A stretch of DNA of 64,000 bases, from contig NZ_CP045293.1 of assembly GCF_009363075.1 (NCBI RefSeq), forward strand, positions 4,216,001 through 4,280,000. The letters run 5' to 3'. The notes under the pieces were generated by a model. The model saw nothing but the letters and a program-made list of their open reading frames with translations, did no database searches and was not told the DNA's origin. The DNA comes from Paenibacillus guangzhouensis (GTDB lineage: Bacteria > Bacillota > Bacilli > Paenibacillales > Paenibacillaceae). Positions 37,867 through 45,254 of the stretch are shown here, in pieces. Each line of letters begins with the position of its first letter. Position 1 is the stretch's first letter. The translations under genes were made by a program, and so were the position numbers.

Positions 37867-38970
37867 CTACCTGATCACAACCGCTTGATTCTGTGCTTGA
37901 ATACACAATTCAGCCGCTTTGAATGCATGTTCCTGTGTCATCGCGATTTCCGTACGATTCAGACAGTCCAAGATCAGCTCTCCGAAAAACGGAAATCCAA
38001 CCTGACCCGCCACGGCAAAATGATGCTCTCCTTCATGATTCACCATATAGACTTGATCTCCTCGCGGATCGCGTGCCACATCAATATACTTGCGCAGCTC
38101 GATATAACCGTCTGTACCGAGCACGATCGCCCTGCCGTCCCCCCATGTGCCAAGACCATTTGGCGTCATCCAATCCACGCGAAAATAATTCGTCGCCCCG
38201 TTATCGCCGATCAGCGTCGCATCACCGTAATCCTCCAGCTCCGGGTAATCCGGGTTATTGTAGTTCGCTACCTTGCTATGCGCAACGCGGGCGTCCTTAC
38301 AACCGGCATAATACAAAAATTGCTCGACCTGATGACTGCCAATGTCGCAGAGAATGCCGCCATATTGTGCCTTGCGGAAGAACCAATCCGGACGTGAAGC
38401 AGCATTCAAACGGTGGGGCCCCGTGCCAATCACCTGCACCACTCGGCCGATGGCGCCTTCTCGGATCAGCTGTCCCGCGTAAATGGAACTCTCCGAATGG
38501 AGACGCTCACTGTAATAAACCATATACTTACGCCCGGTCTCAAGCGCCTTGGCTCTAGCCATAGCAACCTGCGCAAGTGTCGTGAACGGCGTCTTGTCTG
38601 TAAAATAATCCTTGCCATGATCCATGACCATCAGTCCGAGTGTGCACCGTTCGGAAGGAATCGCTGCCGATGCGACGAGCCGAACCTCCTCGTCTTGCAG
38701 AATAACGTCAAGCGATGACGCCACCTGAGCTTGCGGGTATGTGCGGCAAAATGCCGCCAACTTAAACGGGTCCGGATCGTATACCCATTTGAGCGTCCCT
38801 CCCGCTTCGATCAACCCATTACATTGGCCGTAGATATGGCCGTGATCCAGCGCTACCGCGGCGAATACGAATTCGCCGGGGGCGCATACAGGCTCAGGCT
38901 TAGCGGACTTGGGAGCATAGGTCATGCCATCTTTGTTCTGAAATTGGGGTGTTCCTGCCGCGTCTGTCAT
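37867..38970 (-). CDS. Gfo/Idh/MocA family oxidoreductase, atypical cofactor motifs
   Basis: 367 residues. The fold is recognised from the C-terminal part (YGGILCDIGSHQVEQFLYYAG; GTDGYIELRKYIDVA) and from MVMDHGKDYFTDKTPFTTLAQ, where the usual EKP is replaced by DKTP. The N-terminal segment FVFAAVALDHGHIYGQ lacks the classic GxGxxG. These departures mark a subgroup whose substrate I cannot name. It follows the uronate isomerase-like gene by 4 bases and so is part of the hexuronate operon. Confidence 0.82.
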   Translation of the reverse strand: MTDAAGTPQFQNKDGMTYAPKSAKPEPVCAPGEFVFAAVALDHGHIYGQCNGLIEAGGTLKWVYDPDPFKLAAFCRTYPQAQVASSLDVILQDEEVRLVASAAIPSERCTLGLMVMDHGKDYFTDKTPFTTLAQVAMARAKALETGRKYMVYYSERLHSESSIYAGQLIREGAIGRVVQVIGTGPHRLNAASRPDWFFRKAQYGGILCDIGSHQVEQFLYYAGCKDARVAHSKVANYNNPDYPELEDYGDATLIGDNGATNYFRVDWMTPNGLGTWGDGRAIVLGTDGYIELRKYIDVARDPRGDQVYMVNHEGEHHFAVAGQVGFPFFGELILDCLNRTEIAMTQEHAFKAAELCIQAQNQAVVIR

Positions 38971-38974
38971 GCTA

Positions 38975-40327
38975 TCATCCCTTCACTTTCTTGGCTCGGC
39001 TTAACACCTGCTGAAAGACGCCGCCGAAATATTGCTCCGTATCACGGCGAATGTCGCTCTCGCTGACAAACCAGCGATCTTGATGCAGACGGGCAAATTT
39101 GTCGTACAACACGCCTGTAATAATGGATCGTGAATGATCCCATTTATTAATGAGCTGCTCCAGCACCCGGCAGTCGGAATGTTGAGGAATATAGCTTGTG
39201 CCTAGCAGTTCGGTACGGAATGCCGTCATTTCCCGAATCATCGATTCCGTATGAAGGAACCACCAACAGCCGAATGGGGTCAGGTTGCGGAACTTCCGCG
39301 CCAATACGGCTAATTCATGCTGATTTTCCCTCGCAAGCACCGTCACGAGCAGCTCGAGATCCGGATACCGCAAGCATAGCCGTTCCAGCAGCCGCAGGTC
39401 GGCATGCATACTCATGTCGCCAGCAAGGCGGAGCGCCGGGTTCACCTGACGTCGAACGCCGATCATCAATGCCAGCGGCAATCCGAGCTCACGGCAGACC
39501 GGTACGACCGCTTCGTCTAGCAGCGTCGTTAACGCGTTCCCCGGTACGGGATACTGGATGTCGCCCGGCAGCGACGCCATGATGTACAACGCGCCGATAC
39601 GGGAGCACCAGTCCCGCAGGAAACGCCGGACTTCAGCAAGCGTATCCTCTTGGAAGAAGGCCGAAGGATCATCCGTCGGCACATCATAGCCAAGGCTGCG
39701 CAATTCAACCGCCGCTGACGGTAAGTCGAGCAGCAGCTTGTCGATGCGCAGCGCCGCCTGGAAGCGCGCATCGGTGCAGCCGCTGCCTTCCAGCCATACC
39801 GCTCGTTCAACAGCATCGAATGGATCGTTCGTCATGACGACCGACTTCACTCTAGCTGCGGTAAGCACATCGTTCACTTGTGCGGCAGCTGTCTTATTCT
39901 GCCAGGCCGCACGGTAAGCATCCAAATTGCGCCCATAAATGGCCGGCGATAGGCCAAGTCGGTTGAGCGCGGTAATGACGCCGGAAGCTGCTTCACTAAC
40001 AGGCATCCGGTCGACGAATAACGCTTGCCAGACCTTATCGGCTCTGCACGCATCGTCTAACGCCCAAAATTCATCATATGATAATTCACCCTGGCGGAAA
40101 TACTCCGCTGTCAGATAATGATACACAAGCAGCTGATCGACGCCCCACAACAGCCGCTCCTCAAAATCAGCGGCGTACAAATGGGTGTGGATATCGATAA
40201 CCGGCGTTTCCGAGACGATCTGCCGTACCGCTTTCTGCAGCTCGGCTAACGTTTCGATCGGCGTATCCGGTCGGCGCGATACGTTAGCATACGTAGGATC
40301 AGCATAGGTCGCAGCATGTTGTTCCAT
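38975..40327 (-). CDS. glucuronate isomerase-like metal-dependent hydrolase family protein
   Basis: 450 residues. Near the N-terminus VIDIHTHLYAADFEERLLWG has the HxH metal motif and layout of uronate isomerases (UxaC), followed by LVYHYLTAEYF and the helical insertion typical of that family. Further segments are VVMTNDPFDAVE and GCWWFLHTESMIREM. UxaC converts glucuronate to fructuronate, the step before mannonate, and the position in a mannonate dehydratase operon fits. Sequence similarity to classical UxaC looks low, so the substrate may differ. GGGGGAAAGGG precedes the ATG. Confidence 0.6.
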   Translation of the reverse strand: MEQHAATYADPTYANVSRRPDTPIETLAELQKAVRQIVSETPVIDIHTHLYAADFEERLLWGVDQLLVYHYLTAEYFRQGELSYDEFWALDDACRADKVWQALFVDRMPVSEAASGVITALNRLGLSPAIYGRNLDAYRAAWQNKTAAAQVNDVLTAARVKSVVMTNDPFDAVERAVWLEGSGCTDARFQAALRIDKLLLDLPSAAVELRSLGYDVPTDDPSAFFQEDTLAEVRRFLRDWCSRIGALYIMASLPGDIQYPVPGNALTTLLDEAVVPVCRELGLPLALMIGVRRQVNPALRLAGDMSMHADLRLLERLCLRYPDLELLVTVLARENQHELAVLARKFRNLTPFGCWWFLHTESMIREMTAFRTELLGTSYIPQHSDCRVLEQLINKWDHSRSIITGVLYDKFARLHQDRWFVSESDIRRDTEQYFGGVFQQVLSRAKKVKG

Positions 40328-40397
40328 CTTGCCCTTTCCCCCTTTGTGTACGTGCGATTGATTCTTTCCACAAGCAGCTTTGCAACAGCGGCCGTTC

Positions 40398-41570
40398 TTA
40401 GAACGTGCCTTTCAAATTAACCGGCGCCGTACCGCTCGTAACCGCTGCTTCTGGCTTGCGATACCTTGACGATGCGATACGCTTGCGCAGCTCGGATTCA
40501 TAGAGGTCTTCACTCAGCGGCAGCTCGACCCAATCATCCAGCCAAGTCGACAAATGCATCGCATTGGAGATCATCAACCCGTGAATGCCTTCCTCGCCTG
40601 GTGCAACAAGTGCTGTGCCTTTATGGATGGCGTCAACGAAATTCTGCACAATCCCGGCATGCTCCAAACTCGTGCCGTGAATCGGCACTTCGCATTTCCA
40701 ATGCTCTGGCGAACCGAACGCTTCGCGGTTACGTGCATTAAAATCGCGCTCCGATTCACGCAGCCGCCAGAATGTCAGCTTGCCATCCTCAATGACAATC
40801 TTGCCTCGATCACCCGCTACTTCAAATCGGTTCGTTCCTGGCGCTTCCCCCGTCGTTGTGATGAATACGCCTGTTCCCCCATTCGCATATTCCACATACG
40901 CCGTTACGTCATCTTCCACTTCGATATCACGGTGTTTGCCAAAATGACAGAAAGCGCGAACCCGTACCGGCATTAACCCTGTCGTCCATTGCCACAGATC
41001 CAGCTGATGCGGACATTGGTTGATCAGTACACCGCCGCCTTCGCCAGCCCACGTCGCCCGCCATGAACCGGAATCGTAATAACTCTGTGATCGATACCAG
41101 TTCGTGATGATCCAATTCGTACGGCGGATTTCGCCGAGCTCACCGTCCGCAATCAGTTCCCGCAGCTTCCGGTACAGTGGATTCATGCGCTGATTGTACA
41201 CAATGCCGAACACGCGGCCGCTCGCCGCTGCAGCTTCATTCATCTCCCGTACCTGCTTCGTATAGACGCCCGCCGGCTTCTCGATCAATACGTGCAAGCC
41301 ATGAGCCAATGCGCGCTTCGCCTCTACCGGATGATCATAATGCGGCGTTGCGACGATAACCGCATCGACCTTGCCGGAAGTCAGCATCGCCTCGACATCC
41401 TCATACACGGGTACGCCAGCATACGTTTCCGTCGCCCAAGCGCGTTTCCCGGCGTCGCCATCGCTAATGGCCGACAATACGGCGCCTTTGATCGTGCCTG
41501 ACTTTAAATGATTCGCATGCCCCGCTCCCATGTTACCTATACCGATAATTCCAATTCGAACATCACTCAT
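40398..41570 (-). CDS. Gfo/Idh/MocA family oxidoreductase
   Basis: 390-residue NAD(P)-dependent sugar dehydrogenase-type protein. Rossmann motif IGIIGIGNMGAGHANHL at the N-terminus, VIVATPHYDHP, the EKP motif in VLIEKPAGVYTKQ (about residue 95) and GGGVLINQCPHQLDLWQW near the active site. The start at 41570 is set by GGGGAGGAG at the right distance; the frame stays open upstream into the preceding gene. Substrate unknown, but the operon suggests a uronate or a derived sugar. Confidence 0.9.
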   Translation of the reverse strand: MSDVRIGIIGIGNMGAGHANHLKSGTIKGAVLSAISDGDAGKRAWATETYAGVPVYEDVEAMLTSGKVDAVIVATPHYDHPVEAKRALAHGLHVLIEKPAGVYTKQVREMNEAAAASGRVFGIVYNQRMNPLYRKLRELIADGELGEIRRTNWIITNWYRSQSYYDSGSWRATWAGEGGGVLINQCPHQLDLWQWTTGLMPVRVRAFCHFGKHRDIEVEDDVTAYVEYANGGTGVFITTTGEAPGTNRFEVAGDRGKIVIEDGKLTFWRLRESERDFNARNREAFGSPEHWKCEVPIHGTSLEHAGIVQNFVDAIHKGTALVAPGEEGIHGLMISNAMHLSTWLDDWVELPLSEDLYESELRKRIASSRYRKPEAAVTSGTAPVNLKGTF

Positions 41571-41607
41571 ACTCTTTCTCCTCCCCATATTGGATTCCGG
41601 CTGCTGC

Positions 41608-42528
41608 TTAATCCAGCGCATCCCACCATGTTCTCATTTGCTGGGCATATAAACTTAACATCGTTTTGGTATCATACGCTTCGCTAAAATCCTCAACGCC
41701 TAACCAGCCGTCATATCCTACAGCCTTCAGATCGGAAAGCACACGCTTCCATGGCACCATCCCCGATGCGATCGGTCTCCAGGAGCCTGACCACGTAATC
41801 GGATTCAACGGTTCGGTTTCCTTGCCGCCACGCTCCGCTTGCTTCAAATTCGGATGTTCGGCGCCGCTGGCATCCTTCGCAATCGGAGCCCAGCCTGCAT
41901 TTTTGACATGAACATGTGCGAGGTAAGGACCTAGCAGCTCCATGCCCATGCGATAATTCTCGAATCCCTCGTGCACCATATTGCCCGGGTCATATAGTAC
42001 GCCCACTCTATCGGGGTTCAGCCCTTGCACAAGTCGATAGGCTGCGCTTGCACTTGCTGCAATTGTAAAATGATGCGTCTCCACCAGCGCCTTCACACCA
42101 TAATCACCGGCTAGTCCCTCGACAGCCTTCAAATAATCAACTGCTTCTTGGAGCAGCTCATTGTAATTGCGCGTACCGTTATACCCCGGGACGCCAACGC
42201 GAACCATCGTCGCACCGATCCGAGCCGCAAGCTTAAACATCGCCTCTGTTCCATCCAAGTCCCCGCAAGTAAGGTATGGCGTCAACGCGATCGATTGCAA
42301 CCCATGCCGATCTGCCGCACTAGTAAACACAGCGAGCTGCTCGTCAGTCACCCGAGGATCGATCGTGCTTAGGTTATTGCCCCAGAAGGATGGAGTCTGC
42401 TGCTCATGATCTTGCGGCAGCTCTTTGCAGCGCCATTCCAATCCTTGAATCCCTGCGGTCGACGCTGCCCCAGCAAGCTCCTCCGGCGTTAAATCCGGTG
42501 TTGCAACGGTAAATACGGATAATTTCAT
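41608..42528 (-). CDS. sugar phosphate isomerase/epimerase family protein
   Basis: 306-residue xylose isomerase-like TIM barrel (AP endonuclease 2 superfamily). Metal-site segments include GIQGLEWRCKELPQD near the N-terminus, ALVETHHFTIA, VGVLYDPGNMVHEGF, YLAHVHVKNAGW and GWLGVEDFSEAYD. Starts one base after the mannonate dehydratase stop codon with GAGGGGG overlapping that gene's end, so the two are translated together. The substrate is not identifiable. Confidence 0.88.
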   Translation of the reverse strand: MKLSVFTVATPDLTPEELAGAASTAGIQGLEWRCKELPQDHEQQTPSFWGNNLSTIDPRVTDEQLAVFTSAADRHGLQSIALTPYLTCGDLDGTEAMFKLAARIGATMVRVGVPGYNGTRNYNELLQEAVDYLKAVEGLAGDYGVKALVETHHFTIAASASAAYRLVQGLNPDRVGVLYDPGNMVHEGFENYRMGMELLGPYLAHVHVKNAGWAPIAKDASGAEHPNLKQAERGGKETEPLNPITWSGSWRPIASGMVPWKRVLSDLKAVGYDGWLGVEDFSEAYDTKTMLSLYAQQMRTWWDALD

Positions 42529-42529
42529 C

Positions 42530-43585
42530 TTATTGTCCCCCTCGCTTTAATTTATCAATGGTCTCCCAAATGCCGTTCAAATACGTAGCCCCGAGTGCGC
42601 GATCATATAATCCGTAACCAGGTCGTCCTTGCTCGCCCCAGATCATCCTGCCGTGGTCCGGGCGCAGCGGCCCTGCATAATCGGTATCCCACAGCGCCTC
42701 CAGCACGCGCACCATATCGATGGAACCATCCGATGAACGATGCGACGATTCTTGGAAGGAACGTTGTCCGGTGCGAAGAATATTGCGCGTATGGGCAAAA
42801 TGAATCCTTCCCCGTTCTCCGAAATCGCGGATGATCTCGATGAGATCATTATCGGGATCGGCACCCAGCGAGCCCGAGCAGAAAGTAATGCCGTTCGCAG
42901 GACTGTCGATATGGTCTACCAGCCTGCGCAGCTGTCGTAGATTGCCAACAATGCGCGGCAGCCCGAAGATCGACCATGGTGGATCGTCCGGATGAATCGC
43001 CATTTTCACACCAGCTTCTTCAGCTACAGGAATAACACGTTCCAGAAAATATGCGAGATTCGACCATAAATCATCTTCGCTCATCCCGCGGTACTGCGTA
43101 AGCAGGTGCTGCATGTCTTCTTTCGTATAGCTGGAATCCCAACCGGGCAGCGACAAATCGCCCTGCATCGGGTTCATGCGCTGGATCTGTTCATCTTCGA
43201 AAATGAGCGTTGTCGAGCCATCCGGAAGCGTGTAAGCTAGATCGGAACGTGTCCAATCGAATACCGGCATAAAGTTGTAGCACACCACAGGTATGCCTGC
43301 TTCGCCTAATCGCCGTATGGTTTGACTATAATTTTCAATCAATCGGTCGCGATTCGGCTTTCCGAGTTTAATATCTTCGTGAACCGGGACACTTTCGATG
43401 ACTGCCAGCTTCATGCCATGCGACTCGATTTGAGACTGTAGAGCAGCGATCGCTTCACGCGGCCACACCTCGCCGACAGGCACATCGTATACTGCCGATA
43501 CGATGCCACGAACACCCGGAATTTGCCGAATCTGCGCCAATTTCACGGGATCGTTATCACCGAACCAGCGAAACGTCATTTCCAT
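42530..43585 (-). CDS. uxuA: mannonate dehydratase
   Basis: 351-residue enzyme that dehydrates D-mannonate to 2-keto-3-deoxygluconate. Hallmarks: [21 protein letters not shown] at the N-terminus (in part), [29 protein letters not shown], the metal-site region [41 protein letters not shown] and the C-terminal [14 protein letters not shown]. Length matches the Firmicute form. The ATG at 43585 lies 8 bases after AGAGG. It is the first gene of the hexuronate cluster. Confidence 0.95.
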   Translation of the reverse strand: MEMTFRWFGDNDPVKLAQIRQIPGVRGIVSAVYDVPVGEVWPREAIAALQSQIESHGMKLAVIESVPVHEDIKLGKPNRDRLIENYSQTIRRLGEAGIPVVCYNFMPVFDWTRSDLAYTLPDGSTTLIFEDEQIQRMNPMQGDLSLPGWDSSYTKEDMQHLLTQYRGMSEDDLWSNLAYFLERVIPVAEEAGVKMAIHPDDPPWSIFGLPRIVGNLRQLRRLVDHIDSPANGITFCSGSLGADPDNDLIEIIRDFGERGRIHFAHTRNILRTGQRSFQESSHRSSDGSIDMVRVLEALWDTDYAGPLRPDHGRMIWGEQGRPGYGLYDRALGATYLNGIWETIDKLKRGGQ

Positions 43586-43661
43586 GATCAACACCTCTTT
43601 CTAACCGTCGTTGTATCTTGCTTCATGCACGTTTTCGCTCAATTTCAGTTCATTCAGCCCC

Positions 43662-43670
43662 ATTGTAGCA
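43662..43670 (-). promoter_or_regulatory. extended -10 promoter element upstream of uxuA
   Basis: Minus strand TGCTACAAT: a TGn plus TACAAT element 77 bases before the start codon and downstream of the terminator at 43777-43809. The -35 region is poor, which is common for activator-dependent or extended -10 promoters. Confidence 0.45.
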
Positions 43671-43776
43671 CACCAAATTTACCGCTTTGGCGCTTTTTTC
43701 CATCATCTTAACCACAGTCAAATAATATGGCGAAGATCTGCGTTTCAATCAACAGTTGAAGAAATAGATTAGACAC

Positions 43777-43809
43777 AAAAAAGAGCAACCTCACAATAAA
43801 GATTGCCCT
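43777..43809 (-). terminator. intrinsic terminator in the long intergenic region
   Basis: Minus strand GGGCAATCT and AGGTTGCTC pair (nine pairs, two G-T) around TTATTGTG, followed by six T. It would end any transcript coming from the structured elements at 44133-44531 before it reaches uxuA. Confidence 0.8.
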
Positions 43810-43972
43810 CCCCTTCTTATAGATACTGTTCGTTTGAACCCTAGTATGTTATTATCCAAGTCATTCGATGGATAGCTATCCTGTATTCTATACAACATAC
43901 CCCAGCCATTTTTACCGATATCTGCGTTATCATGGATATCTGCACTAACTTTGATAGAAACAGGGCATTAAA

Positions 43973-44064
43973 GCGGATAAACAGCCCTCTATCCTTCAAA
44001 AATCCAGTATAGCCCTGCTCGAAGCTCAATATCGCCCACCTATCCTGCAACAATCCAACATAGC
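43973..44064. repeat. imperfect 41-base intergenic repeats, two copies 51 bases apart
   Basis: Copies at 43973-44013 and 44024-44064 agree at about 29 of 41 positions; the shared core reads CTATCCTnCAAnAATCCA and ends TATAGC or CATAGC. A third, weaker relative is near 43872-43905. No gene or clear promoter is seen in this stretch. Together with the elements to its right this accounts for most of the gene-free region. Confidence 0.6.
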
Positions 44065-44081
44065 AAGAGAGCACCGCATAA

Positions 44082-44125
44082 TCACCCACAACAAAGGCCG
44101 TCCTTGAAGGACGGCCCACGGGTTG
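44082..44125 (-). repeat. 44-base direct repeat, copy 1, with terminator-like hairpin
   Basis: Identical to 44303-44346. It contains a perfect palindrome (GGCCGTCCTT with its complement, 44096-44116). On the minus strand the hairpin is followed by TTTGTTGTG, a weak U tract, so it could end a transcript of element A. Confidence 0.85.
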
Positions 44126-44132
44126 CCCCAGC

Positions 44133-44291
44133 TTGGATCATTGAATATACGTAGGAGAGAGGAATCTCTTAAAGGAGCCTATGTTCGCTCTTTGGTAGCC
44201 ATTTTCACCCTTCCATCTCATCATCGAAAATGGCGGACAAGAAGCGACCGGAAAGAGATCCTCGCTCCGTCCCACTTATTCAATGATCCAA
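44133..44291 (-). ncRNA. structured element A of a tandem pair, RNA family not recognised
   Basis: Read on the minus strand it folds as a long rod. P1 is 15 perfect pairs (44277-44291 with 44133-44147). P2 has 15 pairs plus one mismatch and a bulged T (44253-44268 with 44154-44170). P3 is 5 pairs (44243-44247 with 44185-44189). P4 is 9 pairs (44226-44234 with 44198-44206) closed by a 19-base loop. Between P3 and P4 an internal loop carries CTTGTCCG opposite CTACCAAA. Element B has the same architecture with different stem sequences. The strand is inferred from the U-tract after the adjoining hairpin and one G-T pair. Confidence 0.65.
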
Positions 44292-44302
44292 TCCCCCCTG
44301 CC

Positions 44303-44346
44303 TCACCCACAACAAAGGCCGTCCTTGAAGGACGGCCCACGGGTTG
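44303..44346 (-). repeat. 44-base direct repeat, copy 2, with terminator-like hairpin
   Basis: Exact copy of 44082-44125, 221 bases away. On the minus strand it directly follows element B in the same way as copy 1 follows element A. Confidence 0.85.
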
Positions 44347-44531
44347 ACGACATCTCACTCAGCGATCAGCACTTGCAGGTGAGGAGGGGAATCTCCTGGA
44401 AGAGTCTACGTCCGGCATTTGGTAGCCCATTGCATCCTTCCAATCTCATCATAGCAATGGGCGGACAAGAGCCGGCTGGAAGGAGATCCCCTCCCACACC
44501 CTTGTGCAAATCGCCCCGCACGAGATCGTCA
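44345..44531 (-). ncRNA. structured element B of a tandem pair, RNA family not recognised
   Basis: Same plan as element A. P1 is split: 44522-44531 with 44345-44356 and 44504-44514 with 44362-44372. P2 pairs 44482-44497 with 44379-44396, again with a bulged T. P3 pairs 44471-44475 with 44412-44416 (CCGGC/GCCGG in place of TCGCT/AGCGA). P4 pairs 44454-44462 with 44425-44433 (GCCCATTGC in place of GCCATTTTC). The internal loop CTTGTCCG/CTACCAAA is unchanged, and the 20-base terminal loop shares GATGAGAT and GGAAGG with A. It begins 24 bases after the response regulator stop codon. Confidence 0.65.
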
Positions 44532-44555
44532 ACCCCCACCGTCTTCACAGACGGC

Positions 44556-45254
44556 CTACTCCATATTGAACTTATACCCATACCCCCGCACCGTCTGCAG
44601 CATCTTCGGATTACTTGGGTCGAGCTCGATTTTTCGCCGCAAATTGCTCATATGCACCATCACAGTACGTTCATCGCTATCCTTGCCTTGGCCCCAGATC
44701 GTATCGAACAAATGCGAGACGCTGAAGACACGATTCGGATTCTGCAGCAGGTACATGAGCAGTTGACGCTCCTTCACGAACAACGAAACGCTCTTGCCAT
44801 GCACATGGACTTCTTCGGTACGCATATCAATCTCCAAATGCCCGTGCCGCCACAGGCTCTCCTGCTCGTCCATTTCGCGTTTCATCGCCGACCGGCGCAG
44901 CTTCGACTTCACCCGTGCGACCATCACCGTCGGATTGAACGGCTTCGTAATATAATCATTGCCACCCAAATCGAGTCCGTTCACGATATCCTCATTATCC
45001 CGCTTACAGCTGATGAAGATGATCGGAACATCCGACACCATTCGAACCTGATTGCATACGTCCATCCCGCTCATCCCAGGCAGCAAAATATCCAGAAGAA
45101 TCAGATCGGGATGCTCCAGCGTTAACCAACCGAGTCCCTGCTCACCGCTCTCTGCATGAACGACACGATAACCTTCCCGCTCAAGATATAACCCCATCAG
45201 CTCGCCAATTTCTTGATCATCTTCAATGACTAGAATCGTCTGTTCTTGCATCAA
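44556..45254 (-). CDS. OmpR/PhoB family response regulator
   Basis: 232 residues. Receiver domain with the acidic pocket EDD (residues 11-13), phosphoacceptor Asp55 in LILLDILLPGMSG, and the conserved Lys in YITKPFNPTVMVARVK (about 105). The C-terminal winged helix (about 130-230) ends with VMVHMSNLRRKIELDP and TVRGYGYKF. It overlaps the kinase gene by 4 bases, so the two form a cognate pair. The start lies within the end of the kinase gene. The signal and regulon are unknown. Confidence 0.94.
   Translation of the reverse strand: MMQEQTILVIEDDQEIGELMGLYLEREGYRVVHAESGEQGLGWLTLEHPDLILLDILLPGMSGMDVCNQVRMVSDVPIIFISCKRDNEDIVNGLDLGGNDYITKPFNPTVMVARVKSKLRRSAMKREMDEQESLWRHGHLEIDMRTEEVHVHGKSVSLFVKERQLLMYLLQNPNRVFSVSHLFDTIWGQGKDSDERTVMVHMSNLRRKIELDPSNPKMLQTVRGYGYKFNME

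Noticed and set aside
43841-44119. Open frame of 92 codons on the minus strand in the long intergenic region
   Set aside because: It covers the 44-base repeat and the imperfect repeats, has no ribosome binding site and no protein-like composition; better explained as repeats.
44082-44346. CRISPR-like reading of the two 44-base repeats
   Set aside because: Only two copies, separated by a conserved structured element rather than a unique spacer, and no cas genes.
44303-44531. Riboswitch directly controlling uxuA
   Set aside because: An intrinsic terminator (43777-43809) and a separate promoter-like element lie between the elements and uxuA, so a direct cis role is not favoured, though not excluded.
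44133-44531. Palindromic mobile element (MITE) explanation for the tandem elements
   Set aside because: No target-site duplication or terminal repeats are seen, and the stems change in a compensatory way while loops stay constant; kept only as an alternative to test.
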